A stretch of 64,000 nt of DNA from Bacillus sp. HSf4 (GCF_029537375.1 NZ_CP120679.1:4359397-4423396), one strand, 5' to 3'; shown: positions 8,705 to 16,940, numbered from the stretch's first letter. Notes: a model not told the origin generated them from the sequence alone. Made by a program: numbers and translations.

Positions 8705-9835
8705 TTAGCCGTTATATAGGTAGAAATCTGCCATTCCTTCTTGCCGTATTCGGTAACTGTCTTCCGTCTCCCATGGTTCTTCTTCCAAAAAGTCCTCCAC
8801 CAATCTATTGGGCGAATAATCCAATCTTGTTAAAATTGCAGATTGAATGCCTTTTGTAACCTTTTCTTCCTGTTCACGTATAACTTTTATATCTTTTCCG
8901 CCATAGAAGTATGGACTAAAGAATCGAATAAATCGCTCAAATATCTCAGCGATTTGTTCAAATGTTTCTTCATATGTTTGCAATGGTTGAAAATAAACAC
9001 CGATTCTTCGATTTTCAAAACAAATATGCGGATGTACTTTTTGTCGAATGGTTTGCTCCACCTTCTTAAATTCATCATATTCCTTTTCTCTCGATGAATC
9101 GAAATACAATTCTACAAACGCCAATGATTTTGCATTATTTGCCGAACAGCGATAAGAGATGTTGCTTCGACCAGATCCAACTGTAAGCACGTGATCGTGG
9201 AGGTTCGTTTTTTTTCGATAGTGAAAGTTTAAATAGTACGGCATTCTCTTTTGCAATACTTTTAATAGTGCCTTCTTTATATCATCTGGTCGGGAGAAAT
9301 CGTAAGTTGGAGGTTCAATCGCCACACTTCCACAATGCATTGGATGTAAATTAATCAGTTTATATTCCACCTGTAATAGATTATCTATGTCATTTAGAAC
9401 ATGCATCTTGTCATATACGTCAAGCTTGTACAATTTATTTAGACTATGCAGTTCTTTCAAGGCTTCATCAGAAATAGTGAGTGCGTAGAAGTCAATATAT
9501 AGTTTATTGTGTTTTGCCATCCAATCTTCTAACTCTTGCAATAACACTTTGTCGAAAGAACGAGCCACCCAAATAATGACCGATTCGGGGTATCTATTCA
9601 TCATGTTTTGTATTCGATCCAAATATTTTGTATTGGCTTTAGTCAATTGAATCTCCATGTAAACGCCCAGTTTACGTATACGGTTTACTGCTGATAAATC
9701 AATATTGCTATTTGCATGACGCTGTTCCAACACAATATTTGATAGTTCACAGTCTAATAGTTCCTTCCAACCTTTATAAAAATCCTTTAGATATATTGAT
9801 AGTATTGCTTCTCCGTTACTTCCTTTTTTACTCAT
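8705..9835 (-). CDS. DUF4268-like protein with possible PD-(D/E)XK nuclease domain
   Basis: The most likely start is ATG at 9835, preceded by GGGAGG at 9 bases, giving 376 residues; a longer frame opens at 9874 without such a site. The N-terminal third shows the pattern of DUF4268 proteins: a conserved Asp, then GVYMEIQLTKANTKYLDRI (ExQ motif) and ESVIIWVA, which resembles a PD-(D/E)XK nuclease core. The C-terminal half resembles the DUF4268 domain (LAFVELYFDSSREKEYDEF). It is a single-gene unit with its own terminator beside a restriction operon, so a defence role is plausible. Function is not established and the family call is moderate. Confidence 0.6.
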   Translation of the reverse strand: MSKKGSNGEAILSIYLKDFYKGWKELLDCELSNIVLEQRHANSNIDLSAVNRIRKLGVYMEIQLTKANTKYLDRIQNMMNRYPESVIIWVARSFDKVLLQELEDWMAKHNKLYIDFYALTISDEALKELHSLNKLYKLDVYDKMHVLNDIDNLLQVEYKLINLHPMHCGSVAIEPPTYDFSRPDDIKKALLKVLQKRMPYYLNFHYRKKTNLHDHVLTVGSGRSNISYRCSANNAKSLAFVELYFDSSREKEYDEFKKVEQTIRQKVHPHICFENRRIGVYFQPLQTYEETFEQIAEIFERFIRFFSPYFYGGKDIKVIREQEEKVTKGIQSAILTRLDYSPNRLVEDFLEEEPWETEDSYRIRQEGMADFYLYNG

Positions 9836-9874
9836 TTCTACATTCCTCCCATTATCGGTTAATATTTTTGTCAT

Positions 9875-10220
9875 TTATTTTTTACAAAGAAAAAGCACCT
9901 ACCATTTCTTCTCTGGTAAGTGCTGATTTTTTTCCGTATATACTTTTCGAAAGTGATAAATAATCGTCTCATTTCCCATACAACCCTTTCATTTTTATCA
10001 GATTATAAAAGAGAATGTTTGTTCTTGTCAAACAAGTTGGGAAGTTATATAACATGTATGTATTAAATGCATATGTTATCCATAAATCTTATATATATTT
10101 TGCAATAGTTCTTGGCGTTATTGTCCTAACCGTATATATATATGATATTTAAACTGTATTTACTTTGTACATATACGATATGTACAACGGAAAACCATTT
10201 CTGGCTCCGTTGGTGGTGAA
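9875..10220. other. Intergenic region with a bidirectional terminator
   Basis: A hairpin with arms around GCACCTACCA and TGGTAAGTGC (9895-9923) is flanked by T-rich and A-rich tails, so it can stop transcription both ways; it probably ends the XRE regulator transcript. The rest (about 9990-10200) is AT-rich with several TATA-like stretches; no gene is seen. Confidence 0.6.
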
Positions 10221-10655
10221 TCACGATTCTTGCAATTCGACAATTAATTCACCAATTCTCTTCAAGGCATCTAACAACTGTTCAACTGATGTTGCATCTG
10301 CCTCTAATACCTCTTGTAAAATATCTAATAAAACTTCTTTTTGATCTGCACTTAATAGTTTTCCTTCAAACTCGATTTCGTTTGTGAAGAACATTTCTTC
10401 CAATGAAAGTGGTTCATTTGTATCCTTTGCATCTAATCCAAGCAGAACATTTACGTCTACATCAAGTCCCTCAGCAATGTGTTCAAGCACCGAGAATGTA
10501 GGTCTCTTTCGTTCACCACGTTCGAGCCTATTCAAATACGAAGGGGTTACGTTACTGCGTTCTGCTAATTGTTTCAATGAATAACCTTTGGATATGCGAA
10601 GATTTTTCAACAACTTAGCAAAATCATCATTCATCTGTTTTCTACCTTTTCCCAT
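10221..10655 (-). CDS. XRE-family HTH transcriptional regulator
   Basis: Residues 5-65 form a Cro/CI helix-turn-helix (LAERSNVTPSYLNRLERGER), followed by an acidic helical tail likely to mediate dimerisation. AAGGAG is only 3 bases from the first ATG (10661) but 9 bases from the ATG at 10655, so the shorter 144-residue form is preferred. It resembles SinR-like and phage/ICE repressors. A perfect palindrome overlaps its own -10 box, so it is probably autoregulated, and it is a candidate controller of the island genes. Confidence 0.88.
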   Translation of the reverse strand: MGKGRKQMNDDFAKLLKNLRISKGYSLKQLAERSNVTPSYLNRLERGERKRPTFSVLEHIAEGLDVDVNVLLGLDAKDTNEPLSLEEMFFTNEIEFEGKLLSADQKEVLLDILQEVLEADATSVEQLLDALKRIGELIVELQES

Positions 10656-10678
10656 TTTCATCTACTCCTTATTTACGT

Positions 10679-10711
10679 TTTCCATTATGGAAACCCTTTT
10701 TTGTTGATCAA
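10679..10711 (-). promoter_or_regulatory. XRE gene promoter with overlapping operator
   Basis: Minus-strand TTGATC (10706-10711) and CATAAT (10684-10689) are 16 bases apart. The palindrome TTTCC-ATTAT-GGAAA (10679-10693) covers the -10 box, a geometry typical of autorepression by a Cro/CI-type protein. Confidence 0.6.
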
Positions 10712-10840
10712 GATAGATCTTTATATCATAGATAAAAATAGCAATTTGATAACGTAATATTTTAAAAAATTCATTAAAGTTTTACTGGTAACTACGTGTT
10801 GATGAAATACATTTATAGCTCAAACTAATATATAAAAAAT

Positions 10841-10867
10841 AGCCACTCAATTTGATTTTGAGTGGCT
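10841..10867 (-). terminator. Terminator of the small HTH gene
   Basis: Perfect 10-base arms AGCCACTCAA/TTGAGTGGCT with a 7-base loop, followed by an AT-rich T-run on the minus strand. It lies 10 bases downstream of the stop of the 48-codon HTH gene. Confidence 0.8.
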
Positions 10868-10877
10868 GATTTCCATA

Positions 10878-11024
10878 TTATATTTCCTTGGTCTTGTGTT
10901 CGTTTATGACTTTCCATACATAGTTTGTGTAAGTTTTTAACTCTCGTGCAATTTCCACCTGCTTCATCCCCTTTTTATGAAGACGAAGAATTCTCTCCTT
11001 CTTTGTCAACTTCTCTTGTAGCAT
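10878..11024 (-). CDS. Small HTH protein, 48 residues
   Basis: The frame from ATG at 11024 encodes a basic 48-residue protein (start MLQEKLTKKERILRLHKKGM) whose second half, MKQVEIARELKTYTNYVWKV, reads as a helix-turn-helix of the HTH_23/sigma-region-4 type. AAAGG lies about 8 bases upstream; another in-frame ATG at 11033 is too close to that site. A dedicated terminator follows, and a TATAAT at 11055-11060 (minus) may be its -10 box. It is probably a DNA-binding regulator of the island; the target is unknown. Confidence 0.65.
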   Translation of the reverse strand: MLQEKLTKKERILRLHKKGMKQVEIARELKTYTNYVWKVINEHKTKEI

Positions 11025-11132
11025 CAAAATCATCCTTTCAGCTATTTTGAGAAAATTATAACTTGAAAGCGAAACCTTCGAAAGTAAGCGTATATTGTGA
11101 TTAGGTATTGTGACTAATATGTATTTTAGACC

Positions 11133-11241
11133 TAAAAAAGAACCACCCGAAGCCTGGTAAGCGGAGTGGTTCTAATGGATCTACTTATTGCCGAACCGAA
11201 CTTCAAGTTCAGTTATGGTACACGATACTCGCAATATCGTG
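11133..11241 (-). ncRNA. Structured 3' region or small RNA downstream of the Rep-like gene
   Basis: Read on the minus strand there are three hairpins in a row: CACGATA/TATCGTG (11221-11241), GAACT-TCA-AGTTC (11198-11210), and a final stem with arms AGAACCAC/GTGGTTCT (11139-11173) followed by six T. The last is a good terminator. The first two could be part of a 3' UTR, a small RNA or a replication-origin-like structure. No promoter was identified within it. Confidence 0.45.
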
Positions 11242-11314
11242 CTTATCATTATTATAACCATTATTAACCATATATCAACTGTATTTTAATTCGAATTTCA
11301 CCATTCTAACTTAT

Positions 11315-12304
11315 TTACCATAAAAATTTATCAAGAGGATTGCTTAGAGTGTTTGGTGCTTTTGAGTAATTTTTAGGAATGGGGATTGGATTGATGCCAA
11401 GTTGACTCAACATTTCCAAGCGGTTTCGAAGTGTAGCTTTTGTCATGGATTTCAGTGGGGTATCAATGCTATGAGAAGAGACTTGTTTCAAAAATTCAAT
11501 TAGCTTATTTTTATTGGAATTAGAGAGGGAGGAGTGACGTATACGTTTTCTTGCTTCATCTAACTTATAAAATTCTCCAGGATGGTAAATGGGTGACATA
11601 TATTTGCGGAAATAACCTCGATAGACTTCCTCTTTCATATATTCTTTTAATTTCTTAGGTCGACAATTCCCTTTGTCTTGTCGAGCCATATAATTAATAT
11701 GATCTTTGAGAATCCGTACTTCAAATCTTAATACGTTTTTTTCATACTCCTGTATCCTTTCTTTTTTGAATAAGCGTTCTTCTTCTTTTGAATAAACTAC
11801 AGCCTGTGCAGAATCTGATGCATGGTAAACTGTTGTTTCATATTTTTGAAAAACACCTTCAGAATTACGCTTTCCTATATACTTTTTCTGATACCGATGT
11901 GATTTAGTAAGCTTCTGATACAAGTGAAGCAAAATATCTCGGTGGAGCTTTTCCTTTACAACTACATCGTATCGGTAATCAATTCTTTGTAGGATATGAT
12001 GTTTGAAATGCAAAAAATGTTTAAAGAGAATCCAAAGAATATTCATTATCTCTTGTTCCAACGAATTATAATCATCTTCTGTAATGTCTGACTTACCAAG
12101 AAGGAGAATTGCATCTATGAACATATATAACTTCCACTGTCCATTGCCTTTATTTGAAATTTGAAGCGTAATTCCTTTAAACTTACCACCGTAGTAATTA
12201 ACAAAGTAGTCATTCAGTTGCGTGTAAATAATATTAAATCTTTTTTGCAAATCCATAACTTCATAGTATTCAATGGGAAAATACAGCTTAATTGTATGGA
12301 TCAC
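11315..12304 (-). CDS. Putative replication-initiator-like protein (gene II/X-like)
   Basis: The 329-residue protein starts at GTG 12304 with a GGAGGTG Shine-Dalgarno. It has a central RIDYRYDVVV segment and a later VLRFEVRILKDHI segment, which recall the phage/plasmid gene II/X family of rolling-circle initiators, plus a basic C terminus. I do not see a clear complete HUH motif, so the assignment is tentative. Position between the regulators and the recombinases suits a gene for replication or transfer of the excised element. It could equally be an island-specific protein of unknown function. Confidence 0.45.
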   Translation of the reverse strand: MIHTIKLYFPIEYYEVMDLQKRFNIIYTQLNDYFVNYYGGKFKGITLQISNKGNGQWKLYMFIDAILLLGKSDITEDDYNSLEQEIMNILWILFKHFLHFKHHILQRIDYRYDVVVKEKLHRDILLHLYQKLTKSHRYQKKYIGKRNSEGVFQKYETTVYHASDSAQAVVYSKEEERLFKKERIQEYEKNVLRFEVRILKDHINYMARQDKGNCRPKKLKEYMKEEVYRGYFRKYMSPIYHPGEFYKLDEARKRIRHSSLSNSNKNKLIEFLKQVSSHSIDTPLKSMTKATLRNRLEMLSQLGINPIPIPKNYSKAPNTLSNPLDKFLW

Positions 12305-12528
12305 TTATACCACCTCCAGATTGACCTTGGGAGGCTGGAAACATCTATACACCAAGGGTTTAATGTCATATTTTTGCTCCCAGCCCCATTATATTTATCC
12401 TTCCTTGCCCCAAAATTAGATGGGCTACTGACAATATAGCGAAGAAGTCAAGTTGAAATAAATAGGTTTTGTGTTCGAGCTGGTTTGAGCTGTTGATTCC
12501 ATTAATTGTTGCAACATTCAATTAACTA
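12305..12528. other. Leader of the Rep-like gene and intergenic region
   Basis: On the minus strand a hairpin CCTTGG/CCAAGG (12325-12357) lies just ahead of the Rep-like Shine-Dalgarno and may fold in its 5' leader. A TTGACT lies near 12447 (minus), but I see no well-spaced -10 box. Nothing coding is seen. Confidence 0.4.
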
Positions 12529-12557
12529 TTGACATTAGGCAAAATATTTCTTATTAT
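12529..12557 (+). promoter_or_regulatory. Strong sigma-A promoter reading toward the recombinases
   Basis: A perfect TTGACA (12529-12534), a 17-base spacer and TATTAT (12552-12557). Transcription should begin near 12564 and enter the nested hairpin at 12601-12720 before reaching the 57-codon gene and the recombinases. Confidence 0.8.
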
Positions 12558-12600
12558 AGTTTATAGAAATTTTTATATAACACATATTTTGATAGATTAT

Positions 12601-12720
12601 AGACTGTTTTACTTAGATACATGAACAATTCAATAGGTGTACTTGTTTCAAGGGGGAGTATGCCCTCTTGCTTAACTACCTATTGTGTTTTTTGTATATC
12701 TAAGTAAAGCAGTCTTTTTT
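12601..12720 (+). ncRNA. Nested-hairpin RNA ending in a T-run, ahead of the recombinase genes
   Basis: Three stems are nested. The outer arms are 12601-12619 and 12697-12715, 19 pairs with a single G-U. The middle arms are CAATAGGT (12631-12638) and ACCTATTG (12678-12685). The inner arms are CAAGGGGG (12649-12656) and CCCTCTTG (12663-12670). A run of six T follows at once. The promoter at 12529 is about 35 bases from the structure. It could be an independent small RNA of about 155 nt or a transcription attenuator for the recombinase operon. I recognise no T-box or known riboswitch motif. Confidence 0.65.
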
Positions 12721-12776
12721 GTTGTTTTAGATGCATTCAGGTTCCTTTTCGGAACAAATCTCCTCTTTTTCTACAT

Positions 12777-12809
12777 AGGTTAATGACACTTTCCTCATGT
12801 CATTAACCT
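12777..12809. repeat. Perfect 12-base inverted repeat
   Basis: Arms AGGTTAATGACA and TGTCATTAACCT flank a 9-base loop, 40 bases before the 57-codon gene. A smaller hairpin GTTCC/GGAAC lies at about 12741-12754. Neither has a T-run, so protein binding or leader folding is more likely than termination. Confidence 0.7.
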
Positions 12810-12848
12810 TGATAACCTCAAAAATTCACTACGAAAGGAAGATCCCCA

Positions 12849-13022
12849 ATGAAAGAATCCCCTACTTTAAATCTCCATGAAGAAATTGAAAAACAATTAT
12901 TAATTGGAGCAGAGCTGGAAAAATACAATGCCCGAAAATTTCTTAACTTACTGTCCGATATGATTGTCAAATATGAATCTACTATTTACGACAAATTTAA
13001 GGAAAGCAGATTAGGAGCGTGA
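12849..13022 (+). CDS. Small protein of 57 residues upstream of the recombinases
   Basis: ATG at 12849 follows AAAGGAAG and opens a 57-residue frame (MKESPTLNLHEEIEKQLLIG at the start) ending at TGA 13020-13022, 7 bases before the first recombinase. It is predicted to be mostly helical and mixed-charge, without a recognisable domain. Its coupling to the recombinase suggests a directionality or accessory factor, but this is inference only. Confidence 0.6.
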   Translation: MKESPTLNLHEEIEKQLLIGAELEKYNARKFLNLLSDMIVKYESTIYDKFKESRLGA

Positions 13023-13029
13023 ATGATTT

Positions 13030-14499
13030 ATGCGAGCTGTTGGTTACGTTCGAGTAAGTACCGATAAACAATTAGACAATACTTCTATTGGAAAACAAAG
13101 AGAGGAAATTGAAAAATACTGCAAAAATAATGATATTTCCCTCGTTCACATCTTTGATGAGGGGGCGAAATCGGCTGAATCATTTAAAAATCGTACTGAA
13201 TTTAAAGAGTTGTACTCATTTGTTTTAGATAAAAAAAACAAAATAGATTACGTTGTTGTTTATGATTCTGATCGTATATCGAGGGATAATTTAGAATCCC
13301 TTTATATTTATAAGCGATTAACACAGGCGGGAATAAACCTTATCTGTATAGCTGACAATATTGATACAAGAGATCCAAGAGCGAAAATTCTTTACCAAAT
13401 CATGTCATTAGTTGCTGAATTAGAAAGAGATATGATTATTTTCCGAACAAACTCCGGCATGGAAAAAAGAGCTTCTGAAGGACATTTTAATGGAGGCGTA
13501 ATTTATGGATATGCATCAAAGAATAAGAAACTTAAAATTGTGCCTGAAGAAGCAAAAGTCATAAATTATATTTTTGAGAAGTATGCGATAAATCAGTGGG
13601 GTTATAGAAAAATAGCGTCACACCTAAATACTTTAGGTATCACTACTAAAAAAAATAATTTATGGTCAATAACTGCCGTAAAAACGATACTAAGTAACCC
13701 CATATATATTGGCAAAGTAAAGTGGCGGAATGAACTGAGAGATGGAAAACATGCTCCCATCATAGATATAGAATTATGGGAGAAAACACAGCAAGTAATG
13801 GATCTAAACAGTTATGTGCAAGAGAAGTTGCATCCTGGAAGCTTCCCCTTATCAGGTTTGTTAAAATGTCCAGAATGTGGTTCAGCCATGGTACAAGGAA
13901 ATAGCAGTCCAAAATACAAATACTACCAATGCTCCAGAAATAAGAACAGTGGTAGTAAGGCATGTTCCTCAAACCTTGTAAAAAAGGATTATGCTGAGCA
14001 ACATGTATTTGATCAATTATTTTGTGATTTGCAAAAATACAATGTTAAAGAGCCATTGATCAAAATGATTCACTCATACGCCATGAGTGAAATTGAGCCA
14101 TTGGAAACAACTATCAAGACGTATGAAGTTGAGTTAGAGGAATTAAAAACGAAGAGAAAAGAACTTATAAATTGGAGGCTAAAAGATATTATTTCAGAAG
14201 AGATTTTAAAAGAGGAAATGGAAGATTTACGAGAGGAAGAAAAATTAATAATAACTCGAATTGAAAAATTACAGCACCTCATTAAACTCAGAGATAAAAC
14301 CTTTTTAACCGATATCATTTCAACTTCACTACACGATCTAAAGAACTTTTTCAATATTATCGAAGATGATGACAAAAAGGAATTACTTCGTTCTCTCATT
14401 GAAGAGATTCACGTAAATCCAGGAAAAACTACTAAGGATAGAACAATCAAAGAAGTGATTTATAAGTTTGATTTAAAATATTTGAATCAATTGAACTAA
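13030..14499 (+). CDS. Large serine recombinase 1
   Basis: The 489-residue protein has a resolvase catalytic domain (residues 1-150) with the nucleophile in YVRVSTD (Ser10) and the conserved Arg pair in DRISR. A recombinase domain follows (about 160-265), then a zinc ribbon with Cys280, Cys283, Cys301 and Cys312, and a charged coiled coil (about 345-420). This is the layout of phage-type integrases and of staphylococcal Ccr proteins. It lies 66 bases ahead of a second, different serine recombinase, and a hairpin with a T-run sits between them. It is apparently intact and is expected to act on the rlmH att site together with, or instead of, its neighbour. Confidence 0.93.
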   Translation: MRAVGYVRVSTDKQLDNTSIGKQREEIEKYCKNNDISLVHIFDEGAKSAESFKNRTEFKELYSFVLDKKNKIDYVVVYDSDRISRDNLESLYIYKRLTQAGINLICIADNIDTRDPRAKILYQIMSLVAELERDMIIFRTNSGMEKRASEGHFNGGVIYGYASKNKKLKIVPEEAKVINYIFEKYAINQWGYRKIASHLNTLGITTKKNNLWSITAVKTILSNPIYIGKVKWRNELRDGKHAPIIDIELWEKTQQVMDLNSYVQEKLHPGSFPLSGLLKCPECGSAMVQGNSSPKYKYYQCSRNKNSGSKACSSNLVKKDYAEQHVFDQLFCDLQKYNVKEPLIKMIHSYAMSEIEPLETTIKTYEVELEELKTKRKELINWRLKDIISEEILKEEMEDLREEEKLIITRIEKLQHLIKLRDKTFLTDIISTSLHDLKNFFNIIEDDDKKELLRSLIEEIHVNPGKTTKDRTIKEVIYKFDLKYLNQLN

Positions 14500-14527
14500 G
14501 AGAAGGGGAACATCCTTTCTCTTTTTT
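14499..14527 (+). terminator. Terminator or attenuator between the two recombinases
   Basis: Arms AGAGAAGG and CCTTTCTCT (one bulge) are followed by six T. It would reduce read-through from recombinase 1 into recombinase 2, so the two may be expressed at different levels. Confidence 0.65.
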
Positions 14528-14565
14528 GTGTTTCATATTAAAATTACAAGGAAGGGAGGATTATT

Positions 14566-16281
14566 ATGCACGAAATAAAACGTGTCGCAATTTACTGTAG
14601 GGTTTCTACCGAAGAGCAGGCAACGGAAGGATACAGCATATCTGCCCAATTACAAACTTTACGTCAATATACTCAATTATATGGTTGGGAGATTGCAGAG
14701 GAATATGTAGATGAGGGAATAAGTGGAAAGAACATTAGCGGTCGCCCTGCAATGCAAAAACTTATTTCAGATGTTGAAAAGGATAAATTTCAAGCTGTTC
14801 TTGTTTGGAAGATCTCACGCCTATCACGAAATATGTTAGATACTCTCACTCTATTAGACAAATTCGAAGATTATGGAGTAAAGTTCATCTCTTACTCTGA
14901 AAACTTTGATACAGGCAGTCCAATTGGTCGTTTAGTTGTTCAACTAATGGCTTCCATTGCAGAAATGGAGCGTAATACGTTATCTGAGAACGTTAAGCTC
15001 GGAATGAAACAGAGAGCATTAGAAGGTTCATGGAATGGAGGCGTTGTATTTGGCTACGATACAATTGAAAAAGAGCTTGTGATCAACAAAAAGGAAGCTG
15101 AGATTGTACAACAAATCTATCAACTATATGCCAATGGTAAAGGCTTAAAGTCAATCGCAAACTACTTAAATAAAGCAGGTTACAGAACTAAACGGAATTG
15201 TTATTTTTCGATAAACGGTGTAGCTCAAATCTTAGACAATGTTATCTATAACGGGAAGATCAGTTGGTTAAAAGTTGAAAATTGGGATACAAAACGGAGG
15301 AGAGGGAAAAATCCAAATCCTATCCTTGTAGAAGGACAGCATGAAGCCATTATTTCCGATGAATTATGGAGTATGGTACAAGCAAGGCGGAAAAGTAAAT
15401 CATTTAAACAAAGGCAATCTAATGAACCATTTTTACTTAGCAGTCTTTTACGTTGCCCCGATTGTGGTCAAGGTATGGTTCCTGCCATTACAACAAATAA
15501 ACGAAAGGATGGAACAAAGAAGAAATATCGTTATTATGTTTGCTCTAACTTTCATAACAAAGGTTCATCTGCATGTAGAGCAAATTCAATAAAAGCATAT
15601 GATGCAGAATACGAAGTAATTAATAAGATTGAGAAGATCCTTTCCAACCAAAATCAGTTATTCTCTAAACTTCAATCTATAAATACTACTTCGATTGAAT
15701 CTTTAAACCAACTCAATAGTGAATTGAAACAATTAGAAAATCGCCTATCAGAAATACAAGAACTACAGAATCGTTACTTGGAAGCATTTGAGCAAAAGAC
15801 CTTACCAATAGCAATCTTGCAAGAACGATTACAGCATGTCTCTAAAGAAAAAGTAGAGTTAGAACAAAGGCACAATGAAATCACTGGGCAATTAAGCTCC
15901 AACGATGCAAGAGTAATCCAACCAGAGCTTATCCAAAAGCTTTTAGACAAATTCCTTTTAGTCTATAAACAATCATCAAGAGAAAGACAAAAACATTTAC
16001 TTCAACTCTTGCTTAACAAGGTTACAGTAAAACACCCAATTGGGCAATCACGAATGGTCGATCAAGTTGAACTCGACTTTGACTTTTCAGAGGTCAATAT
16101 TTCTAAGTCCTTTACACTTATCCACATGTTGTATCGAGAAACGGATAATGCAAATGGTTTTCCACAGCCAATACCCGCTTCCGACAACAAAATACCACCT
16201 TATTTACATCATTTTTTGCCTCTATTTATGGTACGGTTCCCCCCGATTAATCCGAAACGCCCGATAAACCTGCTCGAGTAA
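14566..16281 (+). CDS. Large serine recombinase 2, with its C terminus encoded across the att site
   Basis: The 571-residue protein has catalytic Ser14 in YCRVSTEE, the motif KISRLSRN, a recombinase domain and a zinc ribbon starting at Cys297 and Cys300 (CPDCG), followed by a coiled coil to about residue 455. ATG at 14566 has a GGAGG site. The last 19 residues, from the codon at 16222, are read from the antisense strand of rlmH, so the two genes overlap tail to tail by 60 bases. On excision the C terminus would change to whatever lies at the other end of the element. It is probably the integrase for the rlmH target. Confidence 0.93.
   Translation: MHEIKRVAIYCRVSTEEQATEGYSISAQLQTLRQYTQLYGWEIAEEYVDEGISGKNISGRPAMQKLISDVEKDKFQAVLVWKISRLSRNMLDTLTLLDKFEDYGVKFISYSENFDTGSPIGRLVVQLMASIAEMERNTLSENVKLGMKQRALEGSWNGGVVFGYDTIEKELVINKKEAEIVQQIYQLYANGKGLKSIANYLNKAGYRTKRNCYFSINGVAQILDNVIYNGKISWLKVENWDTKRRRGKNPNPILVEGQHEAIISDELWSMVQARRKSKSFKQRQSNEPFLLSSLLRCPDCGQGMVPAITTNKRKDGTKKKYRYYVCSNFHNKGSSACRANSIKAYDAEYEVINKIEKILSNQNQLFSKLQSINTTSIESLNQLNSELKQLENRLSEIQELQNRYLEAFEQKTLPIAILQERLQHVSKEKVELEQRHNEITGQLSSNDARVIQPELIQKLLDKFLLVYKQSSRERQKHLLQLLLNKVTVKHPIGQSRMVDQVELDFDFSEVNISKSFTLIHMLYRETDNANGFPQPIPASDNKIPPYLHHFLPLFMVRFPPINPKRPINLLE
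16213..16245. other. Attachment site (rlmH side) of the island
   Basis: The last rlmH codons encode EPYHK-stop, read on the minus strand as GAACCGTACCATAAATAG. This corresponds to the SCC attB core in staphylococcal rlmH, which encodes EAYHK. The island sequence starts immediately after. The exact crossover bases cannot be defined without the other end. Confidence 0.7.
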
Positions 16282-16701
16282 AATCAGCCTCATCAGCTGA
16301 TGTGGAAACGTCATCCGTGAAAACGACAGCTTTTCATCTGCGCGCTTCAGGACGGCGTCGCTCAAGCCGAGTGAGCCGCCGATGACGAAGGTTACCTTGC
16401 TCTTTCCATATGTGGCGAGTCTATCCATATTATCGGCTAATTCTTCTGAGCTTTTCATTTTTCCTTCGATCGCCAAGGCGATGACGTGGGCGTCGGGGCT
16501 GATTTTGGAGAGGATTCGTTCGCCTTCTTTGTCTTTGATGATTTTCATGTCCTGGTCGCTTAAGTTCTCCGGCGCTTTTTCGTCCGGGAGTTCGATGATG
16601 TCGATTTTGGCGTAGGCTGAAAGCCGTTTGCTGTATTCGTCGATTCCTTGTTTTAAATATTTTTCTTTCAGTTTTCCGATTGCTACGATTGATATATTCA
16701 C
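16222..16701 (-). CDS. rlmH: 23S rRNA (pseudouridine-1915 N3)-methyltransferase
   Basis: A full-length 159-residue SPOUT-class methyltransferase (YydA of B. subtilis), with the knot region [20 protein letters not shown] and the invariant C terminus INRGEPYHK. It methylates pseudouridine 1915 in helix 69 of 23S rRNA using AdoMet. The start codon is GTG at 16701. The coding sequence is complete despite the island inserted at its stop codon, so integration is silent for the protein, as in SCC-bearing staphylococci. Confidence 0.97.
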   Translation of the reverse strand: MNISIVAIGKLKEKYLKQGIDEYSKRLSAYAKIDIIELPDEKAPENLSDQDMKIIKDKEGERILSKISPDAHVIALAIEGKMKSSEELADNMDRLATYGKSKVTFVIGGSLGLSDAVLKRADEKLSFSRMTFPHQLMRLILLEQVYRAFRINRGEPYHK

Positions 16702-16739
16702 AGGTCATCCCCACTTTAAGAACAAGTTATTCAGATAGA

Positions 16740-16940
16740 TTATCCACAATTGTGGATAAAGGTTGTGTATTTAGTATCCGATCATTCGTTCCCCACTATA
16801 TATATTGCGGGCTTATCGCACAATTCACAGGTTGTGGATAAGCTGTGTGTATGTTCGATTTTTCTGATTTCCGGGGCTAATTCTTCCTCATCCACATACA
16901 TGTCAATGACGGTCTCAATATGTTCTTCGCAAGACTTCAT
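16740..16940 (-). CDS. yyzF: CxxH/CxxC small protein YyzF
   Basis: A 66-residue protein from ATG 16940, with GGAGGGA just upstream. It contains CEEH near the N terminus and CELC at residues 38-41, with HNCG at the end, fitting the CxxH/CxxC (YyzF-like) family of predicted zinc-binding proteins of unknown role that lie next to rlmH in Bacillus. Three consensus DnaA boxes lie inside or at the end of its coding sequence. Confidence 0.85.

Larger units (their letters stand above)
1..16221. mobile_element. Genomic island integrated at the 3' end of rlmH (SCC-like; left end outside window)
   Basis: The stretch is visibly AT-richer than the chromosome to its right and carries type I restriction-modification genes, regulators, a possible replication-initiator-like gene and two large serine recombinases. 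It abuts the last codon of rlmH, the site used by staphylococcal SCC elements. The recombinases sit at the very edge, as is usual for site-specific integrating elements. I found no second copy of the att core on the left, so the far boundary lies beyond base 1 and the total size is unknown. The boundary assignment and the SCC comparison are inference; the gene content is read directly. Confidence 0.85.

Noticed and set aside
11211..11221. TTATGGTAC resembling the rlmH att core, a possible left att site
   Set aside because: Only 9 bases match and it lies within the gap after the Rep-like gene, inside hairpins; too short to call a repeat.
12601..12720. T-box or S-box riboswitch
   Set aside because: No T-box AGGGTGGNACCGCG motif and no other conserved riboswitch sequence is seen; only hairpins and a T-run.
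1..16221. CRISPR array in the defence island
   Set aside because: No regularly spaced direct repeats or cas genes were found.
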